Assembly (NCBI GenBank): GCA_030272155.1
Contig: CP126194.1
Coordinates: forward strand, 5,075,501-5,139,500
Direction: 5' to 3'
From: Tetradesmus obliquus
Lineage: Eukaryota > Chlorophyta > Chlorophyceae > Sphaeropleales > Scenedesmaceae
DNA length: 64,000 nucleotides
A program made the translations under genes and the position numbers. The number at the start of each line of letters is the position of its first letter. Positions within the stretch are counted from its first letter, which is position 1. Below the pieces are notes generated by a model. It did not search any database and had not been told where the DNA came from. It worked only from the letters and a program-made list of their open reading frames with translations. Below, piece by piece: positions 11,604 through 24,400 of this stretch.

Positions 11604-13634
11604 TCAGCACATACTGCCAGCACAGCCTCCAGAGCCACGGTTGCTGCCCTGCACTCCCGCCTTGCCCGACTTGGCTTCCTTCTTTTGTGCAAGGTAGGTT
11701 GCCACAATCTCTGGCGTGAACAATGACGAAACAAGTGCTTTGCCAAAGTTGCTGACATCAAATCCGCATGACTGCTTGCAGGCTGACACAGAGCACTGCC
11801 AGAAGTAGTGCTCGGACATCTTAACCCAAGTTTGTGCACGTGCATCTTCTTCTGTGCAGCAGGCAACCCTGCAGCGTGGTGGGCAGGTGAAGCCGCTGGC
11901 ATCGCCTGCCCGCAGTGCTGCACAGCGTTTGCTGCTGTATTGAACACGATTGCGAGGAGCATCAATATCGCTGGCTTCTGCCAGTCCAAGCAGTGGATCA
12001 GCAAAAAGATCTGCACTTGCACTGCTGCCAGCTTTAGGCTGAGACATAGCCACAGTCAGCGACTTGGCATCAGAGCCTGTTGATACCCACGTGCCGCAAC
12101 ACTTGCCGGAGCAGTAGCGCATTGCCCGCCACTGCCATGGCCCCAGCCGCTTCTCTCCTGCTAATGTTTTTGGCATTGCTGCCACGTCCGTAACAGGCCT
12201 GTAAGCTCCAATGAGGAAGCCGTCTGATGTGAACATCACGCAGGCATCCAGAGCATCACACGCTGCTGCTGTTTCTGCCAGCGTGGCCAGAGGAAAGGGT
12301 GTCTTGGCCAAAGGATTTGAAGGCTAAAGGGTGTACAGCAGCACCCGCTGGTCCAGCCTGGGCTGCCGGTCCAATTCTGTGGGCAGCTGGCGCTGCTTGA
12401 GTGCATAGCCAGGCACATTGCATGTGGCTGCTGACCAGCCAGCCTGTGGCGCTCCAGACTGCGTCAGCGCAGGCTGCCTTTTAATGCAGTCCAGCAGCGG
12501 CGTCCCGCTGGCGTCAATGGAAGGTAGGGACTCCCAGGGCTGACCCACTGCATCAGCCAGGCACCCCTTCATGCCAGCGTTGCCGGAAACATTCAGCAAT
12601 GCCAATGATGAATAGCTGGAGCTCCTAGCCCACACCCTTGATATGGAGCCAGACAGCTTGTTGCCAGCAATACTGACCTGCATCAAAGTGGATGCTGCCC
12701 AGCTGTCTGGGATGGTGCCAGTCAAAGCGTTGTTGCTGAGGTCTAGGCCAAAAGGAAGGTATGCACCAACCCAGCTTGGTGGTAGTGTGCCAGACAGCTT
12801 TGGGTTGCCTGACACCTGCACGCGCTCTGCCATTATCTGCTGCTGCGCTGCTGCAGCTGCAGAAAGTAGCGGCAATTGGCCAGTAATGGATGTGTTGGTC
12901 ACTTCCACTGTGTATGCCACCTGCAGCACCCATGGCGGCAATGTGCCAGTGATGCCAGGGCCAGACACTAGCAGAATGACCAGTGCGAGCGGCTTACGCA
13001 GATGTGGCAGCTGCTGCGGCAGTGTCCCTTGCAGTGGCGATGCTGCGTTGAGTCCAATCTGACTTATGTCGAGCTTGTTTAATGTGCCATCCATTGAGTT
13101 ACACCCTTGTTCTGCCAGCCATTGCTTGCACCAGTCCTTGGTGTTGTCTGCCCGCCACTGTGGCAGTGCTTCGCCTGTTGGGTCGAGTGACTTGGCAATG
13201 GCTAGCAGCACTTGCACATCACCACCTGCAGGCGCACCTGCAGCTGCACCTGCAGCTGCTGCAGCACAAGTACACATCACCATGCTCATGTGCCTGAAGT
13301 GTATTTGCTGCTGAAGATCAGCGCAAGAGCTTTTGTGCAGCGCATGCACATCCCCTGTTGCCATGGCAGTGCGTGCATGCGCATGTGCTTGCCAAGCTGC
13401 ACAGCTGGATGATTCAGCAGCAAATCGGACTGTCCCATCACAACTTGCCATGTGGCGTTGCCAGGGGCATGCTCACGCGCATGCGTCAGAAGTACAAATC
13501 CGAGCAATGTATGCTCCATGGCACCCTTCGCCATGCGCTGTGTGCATCTGCTGCTCACCGGCCAGTGACTTCGCAATAGCAGCAGCTGCTAGGAGTTCCA
13601 GCAAAATCAGCCAGGATGGGCTACTCCCGACCAT
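11604..13634 (-). pseudogene. Secreted LRR protein, copy 1, interrupted by an in-frame TAG
   Basis: Paralogue of the two genes that follow. Exon 1 is 13559-13634, encoding a 25-residue signal peptide (core WLILLELLAAAA); exon 2 runs from about 13243 to 11604. It starts with an LRR N-cap (DVQVLLAIAKSLDPTG, then Trp and Cys residues), then plant-type repeats (LSNNALTGTIPDSW, GNKLSG). The Cys-rich C-terminal domain contains AMRYCSGKCCGTWVST. A TAG at 12324-12326 stands where the paralogues have CAA or CAG (Gln). After it the same frame stays open and conserved for 239 more residues to a normal stop at 11604. The open downstream frame suggests a young mutation, readthrough, or a sequencing error rather than old decay. 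No intron can remove the TAG sensibly. If translated only to TAG, an LRR-only secreted protein would result. Confidence 0.85.
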
Positions 13635-14439
13635 TCCGAAATAAGTACTGAGGCGCAAGAGATATCGTGTGCTGCCAACAGGCCGATTTGGATGCACGGA
13701 CAATCGTTGGTGAGCTCGCACTGTGAAGTCGGTCTAGCACTTGCCGTTCAACATGGAGCGGTTGTTGCAAGAGAGCGAGGAATGTTTCTTCAGTAGGTTT
13801 GATCATCGCGACACAGTGCATGGCACTGCACGGCTGTTTTTGTAGAACCAGAACCTGAGAGTGACACAGCGCTGCAGCGCTGCACATGTGTTGTTGCGGG
13901 GACCAACTACTACTCGAGCAGCACAACAACAACCAACAACCAGCAGTGGTTGGGCAGCAGCAACGGAGGCAGCGTGCATGTGGTACCAGTGGGGCCACAT
14001 CAGCAGCAAGAGGGCCTGAATGACATCCAGTATGCAGTGAGTCATTACACTCGACTGTGGTGGTTGTAACATGGCAGAGATGTAGTACTGTGTATTGATA
14101 GCTTTAGCTGCTCTACTGAATGTGACGCTGGGGCAACGTCACTCAACTCATTCACTTCCAGCTGTAAAACGCCTGCACTCCTGCCGCAGGGGCCCCAATT
14201 GGGGTTGCAACATGCGCTTTATTCTGTCCTCAGTGATGCTGCGAAGCCCAGATCTTGCTGACCTTGTACTCTTGTGCACTCATGGACTTGGAGTGGCATC
14301 AAAAAGATGACGGAAAACCAAAGTCCTGTTGATGACTGTTACATCCGTGCAGTGCACCAGGGGAGAAAAGGGTGCTGCATGCAATATGATGCAGCTGCAC
14401 ACACACACGCCATACACACATCAGACACAAACAACCACA
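13635..14439. other. Intergenic, upstream of LRR copy 1
   Basis: 805 bp holding the presumed promoter of LRR copy 1 and the 3' region of copy 2. No exons seen. Confidence 0.5.
14339..14343 (-). terminator. TGTAA poly(A) signal for LRR copy 2
   Basis: Minus-strand TGTAA about 97 bases downstream of the stop at 14440. Confidence 0.55.
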
Positions 14440-16404
14440 TCAGCATAAACTGCCAGTGCAACCTTTGGAGCCGCCACTCTTGCTTGTCCCTGCTGCCTTG
14501 CCTGGCTTGCCCCTGCTCTTCTGCGCTAGGTAAAGCGCTACTGTTCGTGGCGTGTATGGTCCTGACACAGCCTGCGCCTTGATGAGCTGGAAGCCGCAAG
14601 ACCTCAAGCAAGCTTGCACAGAGCACTGCCAGAAATGGTGGCTGGACAGGCTCACCAAATCATATGGTGCATCTTCTTTCGCACAGCATGCAACCCTGCA
14701 GCGGGCAGGGCAGGTGAAGCCGCTGGCATCACCGGCTCGCATTGCTGCACAGCGCTCGCTGCTAGGGTCAACGCTGTAGTATGTATCAGGATTCGCTGAC
14801 TCCTCACTAGGGCGCACAGTGGATGCCTTTGTAGAGCCGCCTGCTTGGACTTGTGACTGATTGGCTGCAGCCACAGCCAGCGACGCTGCATCAAAACCTG
14901 TTGACACCCACGTGCCGCAACACTTGCCAGAGCAGTAGCGCATTGCCCGCCACTGCCAGGGCCCCAGCCGCTTCTCAATATCCAGCATCTTCGTTAGTGA
15001 TTTGGCATCTTCCACAGGCCTGTAAGCCCCAATAAGGTAGCCGTCGGACGTGAACATCACACATGCATCCAGAGCATCACACACGGCTGCTGTTTCCGCT
15101 AGCGTGGCCAGAGGAGAGGGTGTCTTGGCTGAGATATTGTGTGGTTGTATGGTGTACAGCAGCACCCGCTGGTCTGGTTCTTGCTGCCCCTCCAACTCTG
15201 CAGGCAGCTGGCGCACCTTCAATGCATATCCAGCCACATTGCATGAGCCTGCTGACCAGCCAGCCTGCGGTGCTCCAAACTTTGTTAGCGCAGGCTGCTG
15301 TTTGATGCAGTCCAGCAGCTGCGTTCCACGTGCATCAATGAAAGGCAGTGCCTGCCAGAGCTGTCCCTTTGCGTCCGCCAGGCAACCCTTCATGCCAGCG
15401 TTGCCAGATACATTGAGCAATGCCAGTGATGAACTGCCCAAGCTCCTAGCCCATGCTCGTGATACTGATCCAGACAGCTTGTTGCCAGCCAGGTTGATTT
15501 GCTCAAAACTGGCAGCCGACCATGCTTCTGGAATGGCGCCAGTCAAGGCGTTGCTGCTGAGGTCAAGTGTACCAAGCCTGAGGGCGCTGCCCCAGCTTGA
15601 CGGCAGTGTGCCAGACAGCTTGGGGTTGCCTGTTATCTGCACCTCCCAAGCCAAGCTCTTACGCTGCGCTGCTGCAACTGCAGGAAGCGGTGGCAGCGGC
15701 CCCGTAATGGACGTGTTGGTCACTTCCACTGTGTACGCTACCTGCAACACCCATGGCGGCAATGCGCCACTGATGCCAGGACCAATATTTTGTACCTGAA
15801 ACAAATCGAGCGGCCTGCCCAGGAGTGGCAGCTGCTGTGGTAGTGTGCCCTGCAGTGGCGCTGCTGCCTTGAGCCCTTCCTGAGTCATGTAGAGCGATGA
15901 CAGTGTGCCATCCTTTGAGTCACACCCTTGTTCTGCCAGCCATTGCTTGCACCAATCCTTGGTGTTGTTTGACCGCCATTGTGGCAGCGCTTTGCCTGTC
16001 GGGTCGAGTGACTTGGCAATGGCCAGCAGGACTTGCACATCGCCAGCAGGCGCAACTGCAGCTGCTGCAGCAGGAGTACACATCAAGATGAACATGTGAC
16101 ACAGAAGAAGGAGCGCATCAGGCGGAGGGTGCATGTACATCCCTTTTGTGGCAACAGTGCATGCCAGCTGCACAGTGTAACTGATCAGAAGCGTGGACTT
16201 GGGGCTACGCCCTGCCATGCGGCATGTCCAGGCACATGCTGGGATGCATGTGTGAGTAGATACACAGCTGTATAACTTGTGCTGCTAGACACCCACTGTT
16301 GTGCCTTACTGCATGCACAGCTCACCAGCCTGTGCTGTCACAACAGCAGCAGCTGCTGCTGTCAACACCAGCAAGATCAGCCAGGATGAGCTACGCAGGG
16401 CCAT
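14440..16404 (-). CDS. Secreted LRR protein with Cys-rich C-terminal domain, copy 2
   Basis: Two exons: 16326-16404 (26-residue signal peptide, core WLILLVLTAAAAAVV) and 14440-16055, together 564 residues; the intron is phase 1 as in the other copies. After the signal come an LRR N-terminal cap with paired Cys around WCKQWLAEQGC, and 8-10 degenerate plant-type leucine-rich repeats (for example LDLSSNALTGAIPEAW and NKLSGSVSRAWAR). A capping Cys pair (GCLADAKG, LLDCIKQQ) ends the repeats. The second domain of about 240 residues has DACVMFTSDGYLIGAY, GPWQWRAMRYCSGKCCGTWVST and a dozen Cys. I do not recognise this domain. No membrane segment or kinase follows, so a soluble wall or extracellular protein is likely; ligand unknown. 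Confidence 0.88.
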
Positions 16405-17340
16405 TCTGACACAACTGAATGTATAGTCAAATACTGATTGCAGAGAGAGTTTGCTACATACAGGCTTGGGGTGCACAAGATGAACAGCAGGTGGGCTTGC
16501 AGCAGTACGGGTTGGCCTTGCCGCATCCCGGGAGTTGATGTACCGTCTTAAGACATACAATGATCATGCTTTTTATCTCTCAGACGTCGTTGCCTGCCAC
16601 AGAGTCTGCCATCACGGCTTAAGCAGCGTCATCGCACGACAGTGTGTGTGGAACCCAAGTGACAGAGCTCTACGATTGCACACTGTGGGCCAAACGCATC
16701 CTTGTTTCCAGTCGTGTAGTAAACAGCTGCTTTCAGTGGTCGGACGCTTGTCGTGACTGAAGTCGTACGTGCGGCACCAGAGGGGCCAGGACAGCAACAA
16801 AGCAAAGTTGTCGCGCCGGACGCATGTCGCTCGATTAGCCATTGGACGTGCAATCATATGTGGAAATAATGCCCAGGGCTCCAGTGCAGAGGCGTCTACA
16901 CTGTAACCAGTACACCGACCTTCCTGCAAAAGCAGCACTGCTGAGCCTGCAGAGTGCCACCGTGGTGTGCAGTGACTGCTGGGAATCGCATCTCCTGCTA
17001 AAAAGATTGCTGGGCTGCTGGGAGCCGTTTACATCGCTTGAATTCCGTTGTGTGACCAAAAAAGACTGTGATCAGCAACTTGAATGTGAACTTGATGAAA
17101 CATTTGCGGCGTCAATGCACTGCTGCCCCGGGGATCCGCCCAAATCCTTGGGTTGCGCACACCAGTTGGCTACCCAGCATGAGTCGTGCAAGCGGCACTG
17201 CTATCCTGCACACAGGGCACAACGCTCTGGAACACGGGATCCAGTGGGGCGCAATGCATTGCCATGGCCTGAAACCAACATTTTATAGTCAGACTGTACA
17301 GACACAGTGCACATGGTATGCATTCGTCCTTGCCAAGGAC

Positions 17341-17369
17341 GCCACCCATGTACAGTGTACATGGGTGGC
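17341..17369. repeat. Perfect inverted repeat, 14-bp arms, 1-nt spacer
   Basis: gccacccatgtaca then g then its exact reverse complement. It could form a cruciform or hairpin. Confidence 0.95.
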
Positions 17370-17533
17370 ATCTGCTGTGGCAGTGTGCCTTGCTGTGCTG
17401 CTGCTGCTGCTGCCTGAATCTATCACAGCGGGCCCGCCTCACTGATGTTTAAGTCAAGCTTTGATGAGAATGTCAAACAGGGCATGTGCTTGTGCTGCAC
17501 AGTGCAAGCATCCATATCTTGTATTTCAACCAA

Positions 17534-17559
17534 GCCAAGGCCATGGCCATGGCCTTGGC
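17534..17559. repeat. 26-bp perfect palindrome
   Basis: gccaaggccatgg joined without spacer to its reverse complement. Confidence 0.95.
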
Positions 17560-17699
17560 ACCCATGGGTGCAGAGGGCATGGCACCCCCATACACTTAAA
17601 TATGCTTGAAGCATGAGACTGGTCAAATACACAAGGCCTTGAGCACACTCAGGCACAGATGGCTGTGCAGCCAGGTGTAAACTTGTGCGCACACATGTA

Positions 17700-17745
17700 T
17701 GGAGAGTGTGGGAAGTGTGGGAGGTGTGGAAAGTGTGAAATGCGG
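17700..17745. repeat. Short GTGTGG minisatellite
   Basis: Four to five imperfect units of about 9 bp of the form gtgtgggaa/ggtgtggaa on the plus strand. Confidence 0.7.
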
Positions 17746-18572
17746 GGTATTGTAAGAGCACGTCCTGGCTGCCAGGGCTGCAAAAACATTCTAGCGTACA
17801 TCAGCACAAGATCCAGCAGCAGCACTGCTGCTAGGCAGCAGCAACAGCATCTGGAGTGACAAGTGGTGATGAGAATCAATGAGAGTGGTGGTGCCAGAGC
17901 AGGCTGTTTAAGTTCACAGCTGGCAAACAGCAGGCAGGCTCAAATGCAGACACAAGGCAGACCTGACACACCTCCTCGGCTGCAGCCGGCCACATGACCC
18001 AAACACACGTTATATTTGGCTCATGCTGTGACAAATTTCAGCATGCTGCAGCCGCATGCACACTGAACCAGATCCAACCGTCGTACACTGCGGCACAAGA
18101 TGGACAGAATGACACTAAATGACAAACAAGCTGATGTTGATGGTTGCGCAGCAGGCTGAAAACCAACTAGAGTTCAGACATGTGCAAATGCCAGCAGACA
18201 ACGTGTGCTGACTGAAGACTAAAGTGCTGAAGCTATGTATGCCTGATACACCACGCAGCAACATACCTCTAGTGCTTGCAAGACATACATTGCTGTGCAA
18301 ACAAGAAAGCAACCGTGCTACCTTGTAACACATCTGCGGCGAGCGCTGCCAGATGGCGTGACGCAGCTGCACACACAAAAGCCACCTGTGGTGAAGCTGG
18401 TCGCCAGGTTGATCACTACACCTCTTCAAAAAAGCTTGGGATGTGGCGCGGCAACCACCAAGTGTAGGAGCGGTGCTCTCTCCTCACTTTGCTGAAGCGC
18501 GGCGACGCTGCTGTGGCTTGATTGGTGACGTGGTTGACTGACAAGCCACATGGAGGACACAGCACAACCACA

Positions 18573-20585
18573 TCAGCACAAGCTGCCAGTGCAACCTCCA
18601 GAGCCGCCGCTCTTGCGTGTTCCAGCTGCATTGCCTGGCTTCCCCTTGCTCTTCTGTGCAAGGTAGAGAGCCACAACCTGTGGTGAAAATGGCCCTGACA
18701 CAGCCGGCACTGTGGTGAGCTGGAAGCCGCACGACCGCTTGCAGGCTTGAATTGAACATTGCTGAAAACGATGCTCAGACAGCTCGATCAAGCCGCCCTC
18801 TGCGTCGTCTTGCGCGCAGCAGGCAGCCCTGCAGCGTGGAGGGCAGGTGAAGCTGCTGATATCACCAGCCCGCAGTGCTGCACAGCGCTTGCTGCTGGGG
18901 TTGACGGCATAAGCAGGGGAAGCGTCTGGCTCTGCACTCCCACCAGATAGGCTGATAGTTGTAGATGCACCTGTAGAGCCGCCAGGTTGGACTTGGGACG
19001 GTAATGCAGCCAGTGACGCTGCATCAAACCCTGTTGATACCCAGGTGCCGCAGCACTTGCCTGAGCAGTAGCGCATTGCCCGCCACTGCCATGGGCCCTT
19101 CTGCTTTTCTGCCTCAAGCATCTTTGGCAATGCTGCCACATCATTCACTGGCCTATAAGCTCCTATGAGGTAGCCGTCAGACGTGAACATCACACACGCG
19201 TCCAGCGCATCACACGCCGCTGCTGTTGCTGCCTGCGTTGCCAGTGGAAACGGTGTCGTGGCTGAGTTACCTGGCGGCTGCAAGGTGTACAGCTGCAGCC
19301 GCTGATCATGCTCAGTGTGCCAGTATACAGAGGCACCATGCTCTGTGGGCAACTGGCGCTCCTTGAAGTCATATCCAGCCACATTGCATGCTGCTGCTGA
19401 CCAGCCAGCCTGCGGCGCACTAAACTGCGTCAGTGCAGGCTGCTGTTTGAGGCAGTCCAACAGGGGTGTGCCGCTGGCGTCAATGAAGGGCAGGGACTGC
19501 CAGGGATGACCTGTTGCATCAGCCAGGCACCCCTTCATGCCAGCATTGCCTGATACATTGAGCAATGCCAACGATGAAGTGCCTGGGCTCCCCGACCACA
19601 CTCTTAATATGGAGCCAGATAGCTTGTTGCCAGCAAGGTTGATCTGCTTGAAGCTGGCAGAAGTTGACCAGGCGTCTGGAATGGTGCCAGTCAAAGCATT
19701 GTTGCTGAGGTCGATTGTACCCAGCCCTGGTGCACTGGCCCAGCTTGAAGGCAGTGTGCCAGACAGTTTGGGGTTGCCGGTTATCTGCACAGACGTAGCA
19801 GCCCAGCTCTTTGCATCTGCAGCCAGTGCCGGCAACAGGCCAGTGATGGATGTGCTGGTGACAACTGCTGTCAGAGCCACCTGCAGCACCCATTGCGGCA
19901 AGCTGCCAGTAATGCCAGTGCCAGATATCTGAAGCTTCCACAGGTCCAGCGGCTTGCTTAGGCTTGGCAGCTGCTGTGGCAGCGTGCCTTGCAGTGGTGC
20001 TGCTGCCTTGAGCCCTGCCTGGCTTATGTCAAGCTTCCATAGTCTGCCATTTTGGGAGCTGCATCCTTCCCCTGCCAGCCATGCTTTGCACCAGTCCTGG
20101 GTGTTGTCTGCCCGCCATTTTGGCAGCGCTTTGCCTGTTGGGTCGAGTGACTTGGCAAGGGCCAGCAGCACTTGCACATCGCCAGCAGGCACACCTGTAG
20201 CTGCAGCTGCTGCAGCGGTAGCACATATCACACAACGCATGTGACAATTGCATCTCCTTTGTCGAAGTCGTATTGGGTTCTGCTGTCAAGCAGATTTGCA
20301 TTGGCTGTTGTGGCAGCAGTGCGTTCATGTGCTTGCCGACTGCACAGCCTGCCAGGCGGTCTAGACGGTCTAGCAGACAGCTGAGTATATTTCCACTTTT
20401 AACATGCTATACAGCAGTGCGATCAGCATGCAGAACACATGTATCACAAGCATGGGTTCATTTTGCTGAAAGGCAGCCACTGTCATATGCTCTGTGTTCA
20501 GCCGCTCACCAGCCTGTGCTTGTCGGACAGCAGCAGCTGCTGTCACCATCAGCAAAACTATCCATGATGGGTTACCCACGGCCAT
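18573..20585 (-). CDS. Secreted LRR protein with Cys-rich C-terminal domain, copy 3
   Basis: Exon 1 20510-20585 encodes a 25-residue signal peptide (core WIVLLMVTAAAAV); exon 2 18573-20200; 567 residues in all. Architecture is the same as copy 2: N-cap with WCKAWLAGEGC, plant-type LRRs (LSNNALTGTIPDAW, NKLSGSI), then the conserved C-terminal domain with DACVMFTSDGYLIGAY, AMRYCSGKCCGTWVST, CPPRCRAACC and a Gly/Ser/Cys tail. It differs from copy 2 by indels in the linker before the last Cys cluster. The three copies share intron position and phase, so they arose by tandem duplication. No GPI or membrane anchor is evident. Confidence 0.88.
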
Positions 20586-21496
20586 GTTACTGCTGTCTGC
20601 AGTTCTGCTGCTAAATTGTCTGCTCATATATTATTGGGCTCGTGCTGCACGGTAGATCGTCGTCGGGGTAGGGCCCAGCACTGCATTTAGTCTGGCACGT
20701 TTCCCTGCTGCCGTCCGACACACAGCGAGTGTGCAAGGAAATTTGCAAGCGAGGCATTTCAACATCATGACAAGGCGTTTCCTTTATCACGACGATGTTA
20801 CGGCAATGGGCGTAGGAGAAGAGTGACACGGCGCTGTGATACTGTAGGTAACGCATCTTCTTGTGCCCATTCCGATCAATAACAAATTCCTTGCATTGAA
20901 GAGCACATTCAATTGCTGGCAGTGTCGGGCAGCAGTCCTGGACGCAGCGCTATATGCTGTACCACAGAGACGTGATCTGCTGCAGTAGCAGCAGAACGAG
21001 GCCTTGACTTCACTGGGCGAGTAAAGTATGTGCCATGGCACAGCTGCGATCTCTGCACGCATGGATTCTCTCTGGGGCAGTTCTTGGCACTGCGCCACAG
21101 AAAACCCCAGTGTCCAAACGGCATGCATGATGAACTTCATGATGAACTTCATCTTCAAGCTGTTACATCATCATCAGATCACCAATTAAGCCATAGCAAT
21201 GATGCCATCAAGCTGTGACAAGCGACGGTCACACACGCCAGTAGGCGTGATGCCTGGCTACACATGTAGCGATGTGCACAGCCAGCTTGTCGCACCGTGA
21301 GCTGCCAATTCCCGTGCGCAGGGCGTTGTGGAGTGATGTCTGCAATGCAGGCAGCCATTACCCAGATTCCCAGCTGCAAGCAATGCCTAGAGATGCTGTG
21401 CTACTGCTGCAATCATGCTTGCAGTAAATAACAATGCAGATCAGAGATGCCTGTGCTACAACTCGCCTTGCCAAGCACAAGTTGTGCAAGACCGCA
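20586..21496. other. Intergenic, upstream of LRR copy 3
   Basis: 911 bp between the LRR copy 3 start and the end of the arabinosyltransferase gene on the same strand. No exons recognised. Confidence 0.5.
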
Positions 21497-24400
21497 TCAT
21501 GGGCCTGCAGTGGGCTGCCACTGCGTGTCCCACTTGCGACCAAACTTGTCCGTGTGGGGTATGTCCCACCACAGGTCGTAGTGTATGTGCCCTGGGTGCG
21601 CATCTATACAGCACCACACGGAGCCCATGTGGTGCATGCGCTTGAAGAACTTGGCGTAGTCCTGCTCCTGGGTAAAGTTGCCAAAGGCACTCTGCATGGT
21701 GCTAAAATTGAGCACCTGCACGTGGCTCACGGGCGACAGCGTCCTGCAACCAAACATCACAACACCACCACCAGCAGCAGCAGCAGCAGCAGCAGCGGTG
21801 AGTCGCAGCGCCAGAGCATGGTGTTACCTTCCACAACTGACATACACAGTCTGCCTCCACTGCACAGTTTGTAGGCGGGCAGGCATTACACAGAGTCCCT
21901 TGCTGCTTCCTGCAAACCTATGCAGGCCTGCACACCTGATGGTACCTCCCGCAGCGCCTACTGTTTCAGCAGGCGACAGCAAGCCGCATGCACTCTACAC
22001 CATGCCTAGCAGGCCGCACACTGCGCTGAACAACAGAAGCACAAGAAAACAAAGCACACTCACAGCTTTATCTGCTCCGACAGCAGGTTCTCCTGCAGGA
22101 AGATCTTGTTGCCATCCACCGTGCCGGGAGCATCAGGCTCGGGGCAGTAGCCCTTGCCCTTGGTGCACACCACCACGTTGACTGCAGACTCCTTGATGAC
22201 GTGCGGCAGGCCGGTGCTGTCGAGGAAGGAGGCCTCCCTGTAGTCCAGGTTGGGCCCAAACTCGTTCTCATCCCAGTGGCGGGAGAAGCCGTCTGCAGCA
22301 GCGCAGCAAACATAGCAAGGAGATGATGGCGGTTGCAGGCGCTCAGGACAAAGCGGAGCATGCAGCATCGAGTTAACACGCCCGCGGCAGCTGAGTCACG
22401 GCTGTGGTGACAAGCAGGCAAGCCAGAGTTACCATCCAAGCAAATTACGGCAGGACTAGGACAGCAGTGCAAACCAGTGCTACTACTGCCACAGCTGTGG
22501 ATGTTGCTGCGGCATCAATGCAAGCAATGCTGCTCACTCTCCAGGTCCAGCACATGGTCTGCCGGGCACGGGAAGGGCAGCTTGAATTCTGAGCCGGGCA
22601 GCGTGCCGGCGTGTGGCGCCCAGTAGCGGTCCAGCCCACACCAGAAGGCAGGCAGCACCAGCGTGCGGTTCAGCACAGTAGCCAGCGCCATGGCGTTGCG
22701 CAGCTGCAGCCAAGCAGGTGTACGGCACGGAACAGCAGATAGCATGCGGAGGCTGACCATGAACGCCCATCATGTGCAAGGTCTTTTGAGTTACTTCTTG
22801 CCTAGTGATGCTTGTGCTGAACTACCTACCAAAGACAAGTGTTCTGTGTTGTGTCCAGCCAGCTGCTGCTCTCTCAGCTGCACACTGCCACAGCCAGCTG
22901 CACTGGAAGCTTACTGATAAGCAACAATGTTGTGTGCGTGTGCAGTGCTGCTGGTGCTGCATGGACAACAGCACATCTGCGGCAGCTGTCCCCGCTAAAG
23001 TGCTCTACATGGCGAATCCGCTGTCTGCTAGGTTACTTCAGTTGACATCAGCAGTACATGCAGCTGCACCATCCGCAGCTGAACAATTCGCAGCAGCTGT
23101 GCCCGCCCCTCACCTCCTTGAGCTGGTAGTTGACCAGCTCAAAGTGGCCGATGGTGTTGTTGATGTCCATCTTGCCTGTGCGCGGGCCCGCCCCATCCAG
23201 CAGCGCCTTGGGTATGCTGCTCTCATACGCCAGGAAGCCGTCTGGTGCGGTGACAAACATCATCACAGCCGGCAGCTGTGTCAGTGGTGACATGAAGCTG
23301 TGCAAAAGGTTGTAACCAAGCCAGATGGGGAGACGGCAGCTGTCGCCTTGTGTTGTCTTGCTGATGCTTCATGCATGTGATGCAGCACTTGCAACACTAC
23401 GCGCTGCTGCGCAAGCTGCACCGCCCAGCCAGCAGCTTGGGCCTTGGCTGTGGCGGCAATTGCGCAAACCCTGCACAACATAGCCACCACCACCATGCAG
23501 CAGCAGCCCTGCACCAAGCCAAGCTACCCAGCAGCCATGCAGAAAGGACTTGCCACCCCCACATTAGCGAGCCTAGTGCAGCACCAACCTCATCTCTGTC
23601 ACACCTCAAAACCACACTCACTCTTGGGCCTGTAGTACTCGTACTGCTCTAGCCACAGCCCCGCCTCCCTGAAGCGGTTCTTCTTGCCAGGCGTGCCGCT
23701 GAACTGGAAGGTGGCGTGCACCGCATACGGCTGGATGCTTAGTGTTTCGTGCATGCGCTGCGTGAAGTACACGTGGCCGCTGGCAAAGTAGGCCAGCGGC
23801 AGCACACCCATCACCAGCTTGCCGTCATCGCCTGCGGTTGATTGCGCGAGTAACAGCACAGCCGCATCATTACTCCTGATGGTCAAACGAAGTGTGATGC
23901 TCATATTGCAGCAGGCGCCTTTGCTGTTGGCAGCTTGGGAACAGGGAGCTGCTTAAAGGCCCAGAACAGAGTGCACTTTGTGCACATGGGGGTGGACGAC
24001 AGCTTAAAGCTTCCTGCTCAGAACAAAGCTAGCTCAACTCTCAATTCTCATGTCCGTGCGTTGCTGTTGGACAGGGTTTCCCTGCCAGGTGCAGCAGCAG
24101 AACAGCAGATGCCTCTCATAGCCCCAGCTTCTGCAGCCGCTGCCGCCACACCCCGCGCACCCTTGAAATAGTGGTTGGGGTCATCAGGCAAGATCTGCTG
24201 CCCCTTGCGCGCCAGGTCGTTGAACGCATTCTGGTCCCAGATTTTGTCATCACTCTCGATCACGCGCACCCACTCCTCCACAAACGGCAGCGCCTTCTTG
24301 CGGAAGAGCATGATGCCTGCAGGACATAGGCGGGAACACGGCAGGAGTGTGCGGTGCGATGATGTACGCTGCCAGGAGTGCAGAGGCGTGAGGTGCACTG

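Larger units (their letters stand above)
16405..18572. other. Intergenic region between LRR copies 2 and 3
   Basis: 2.2 kb without supportable exons. It holds two long perfect palindromes and a GT/GA minisatellite, listed separately. Confidence 0.5.
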
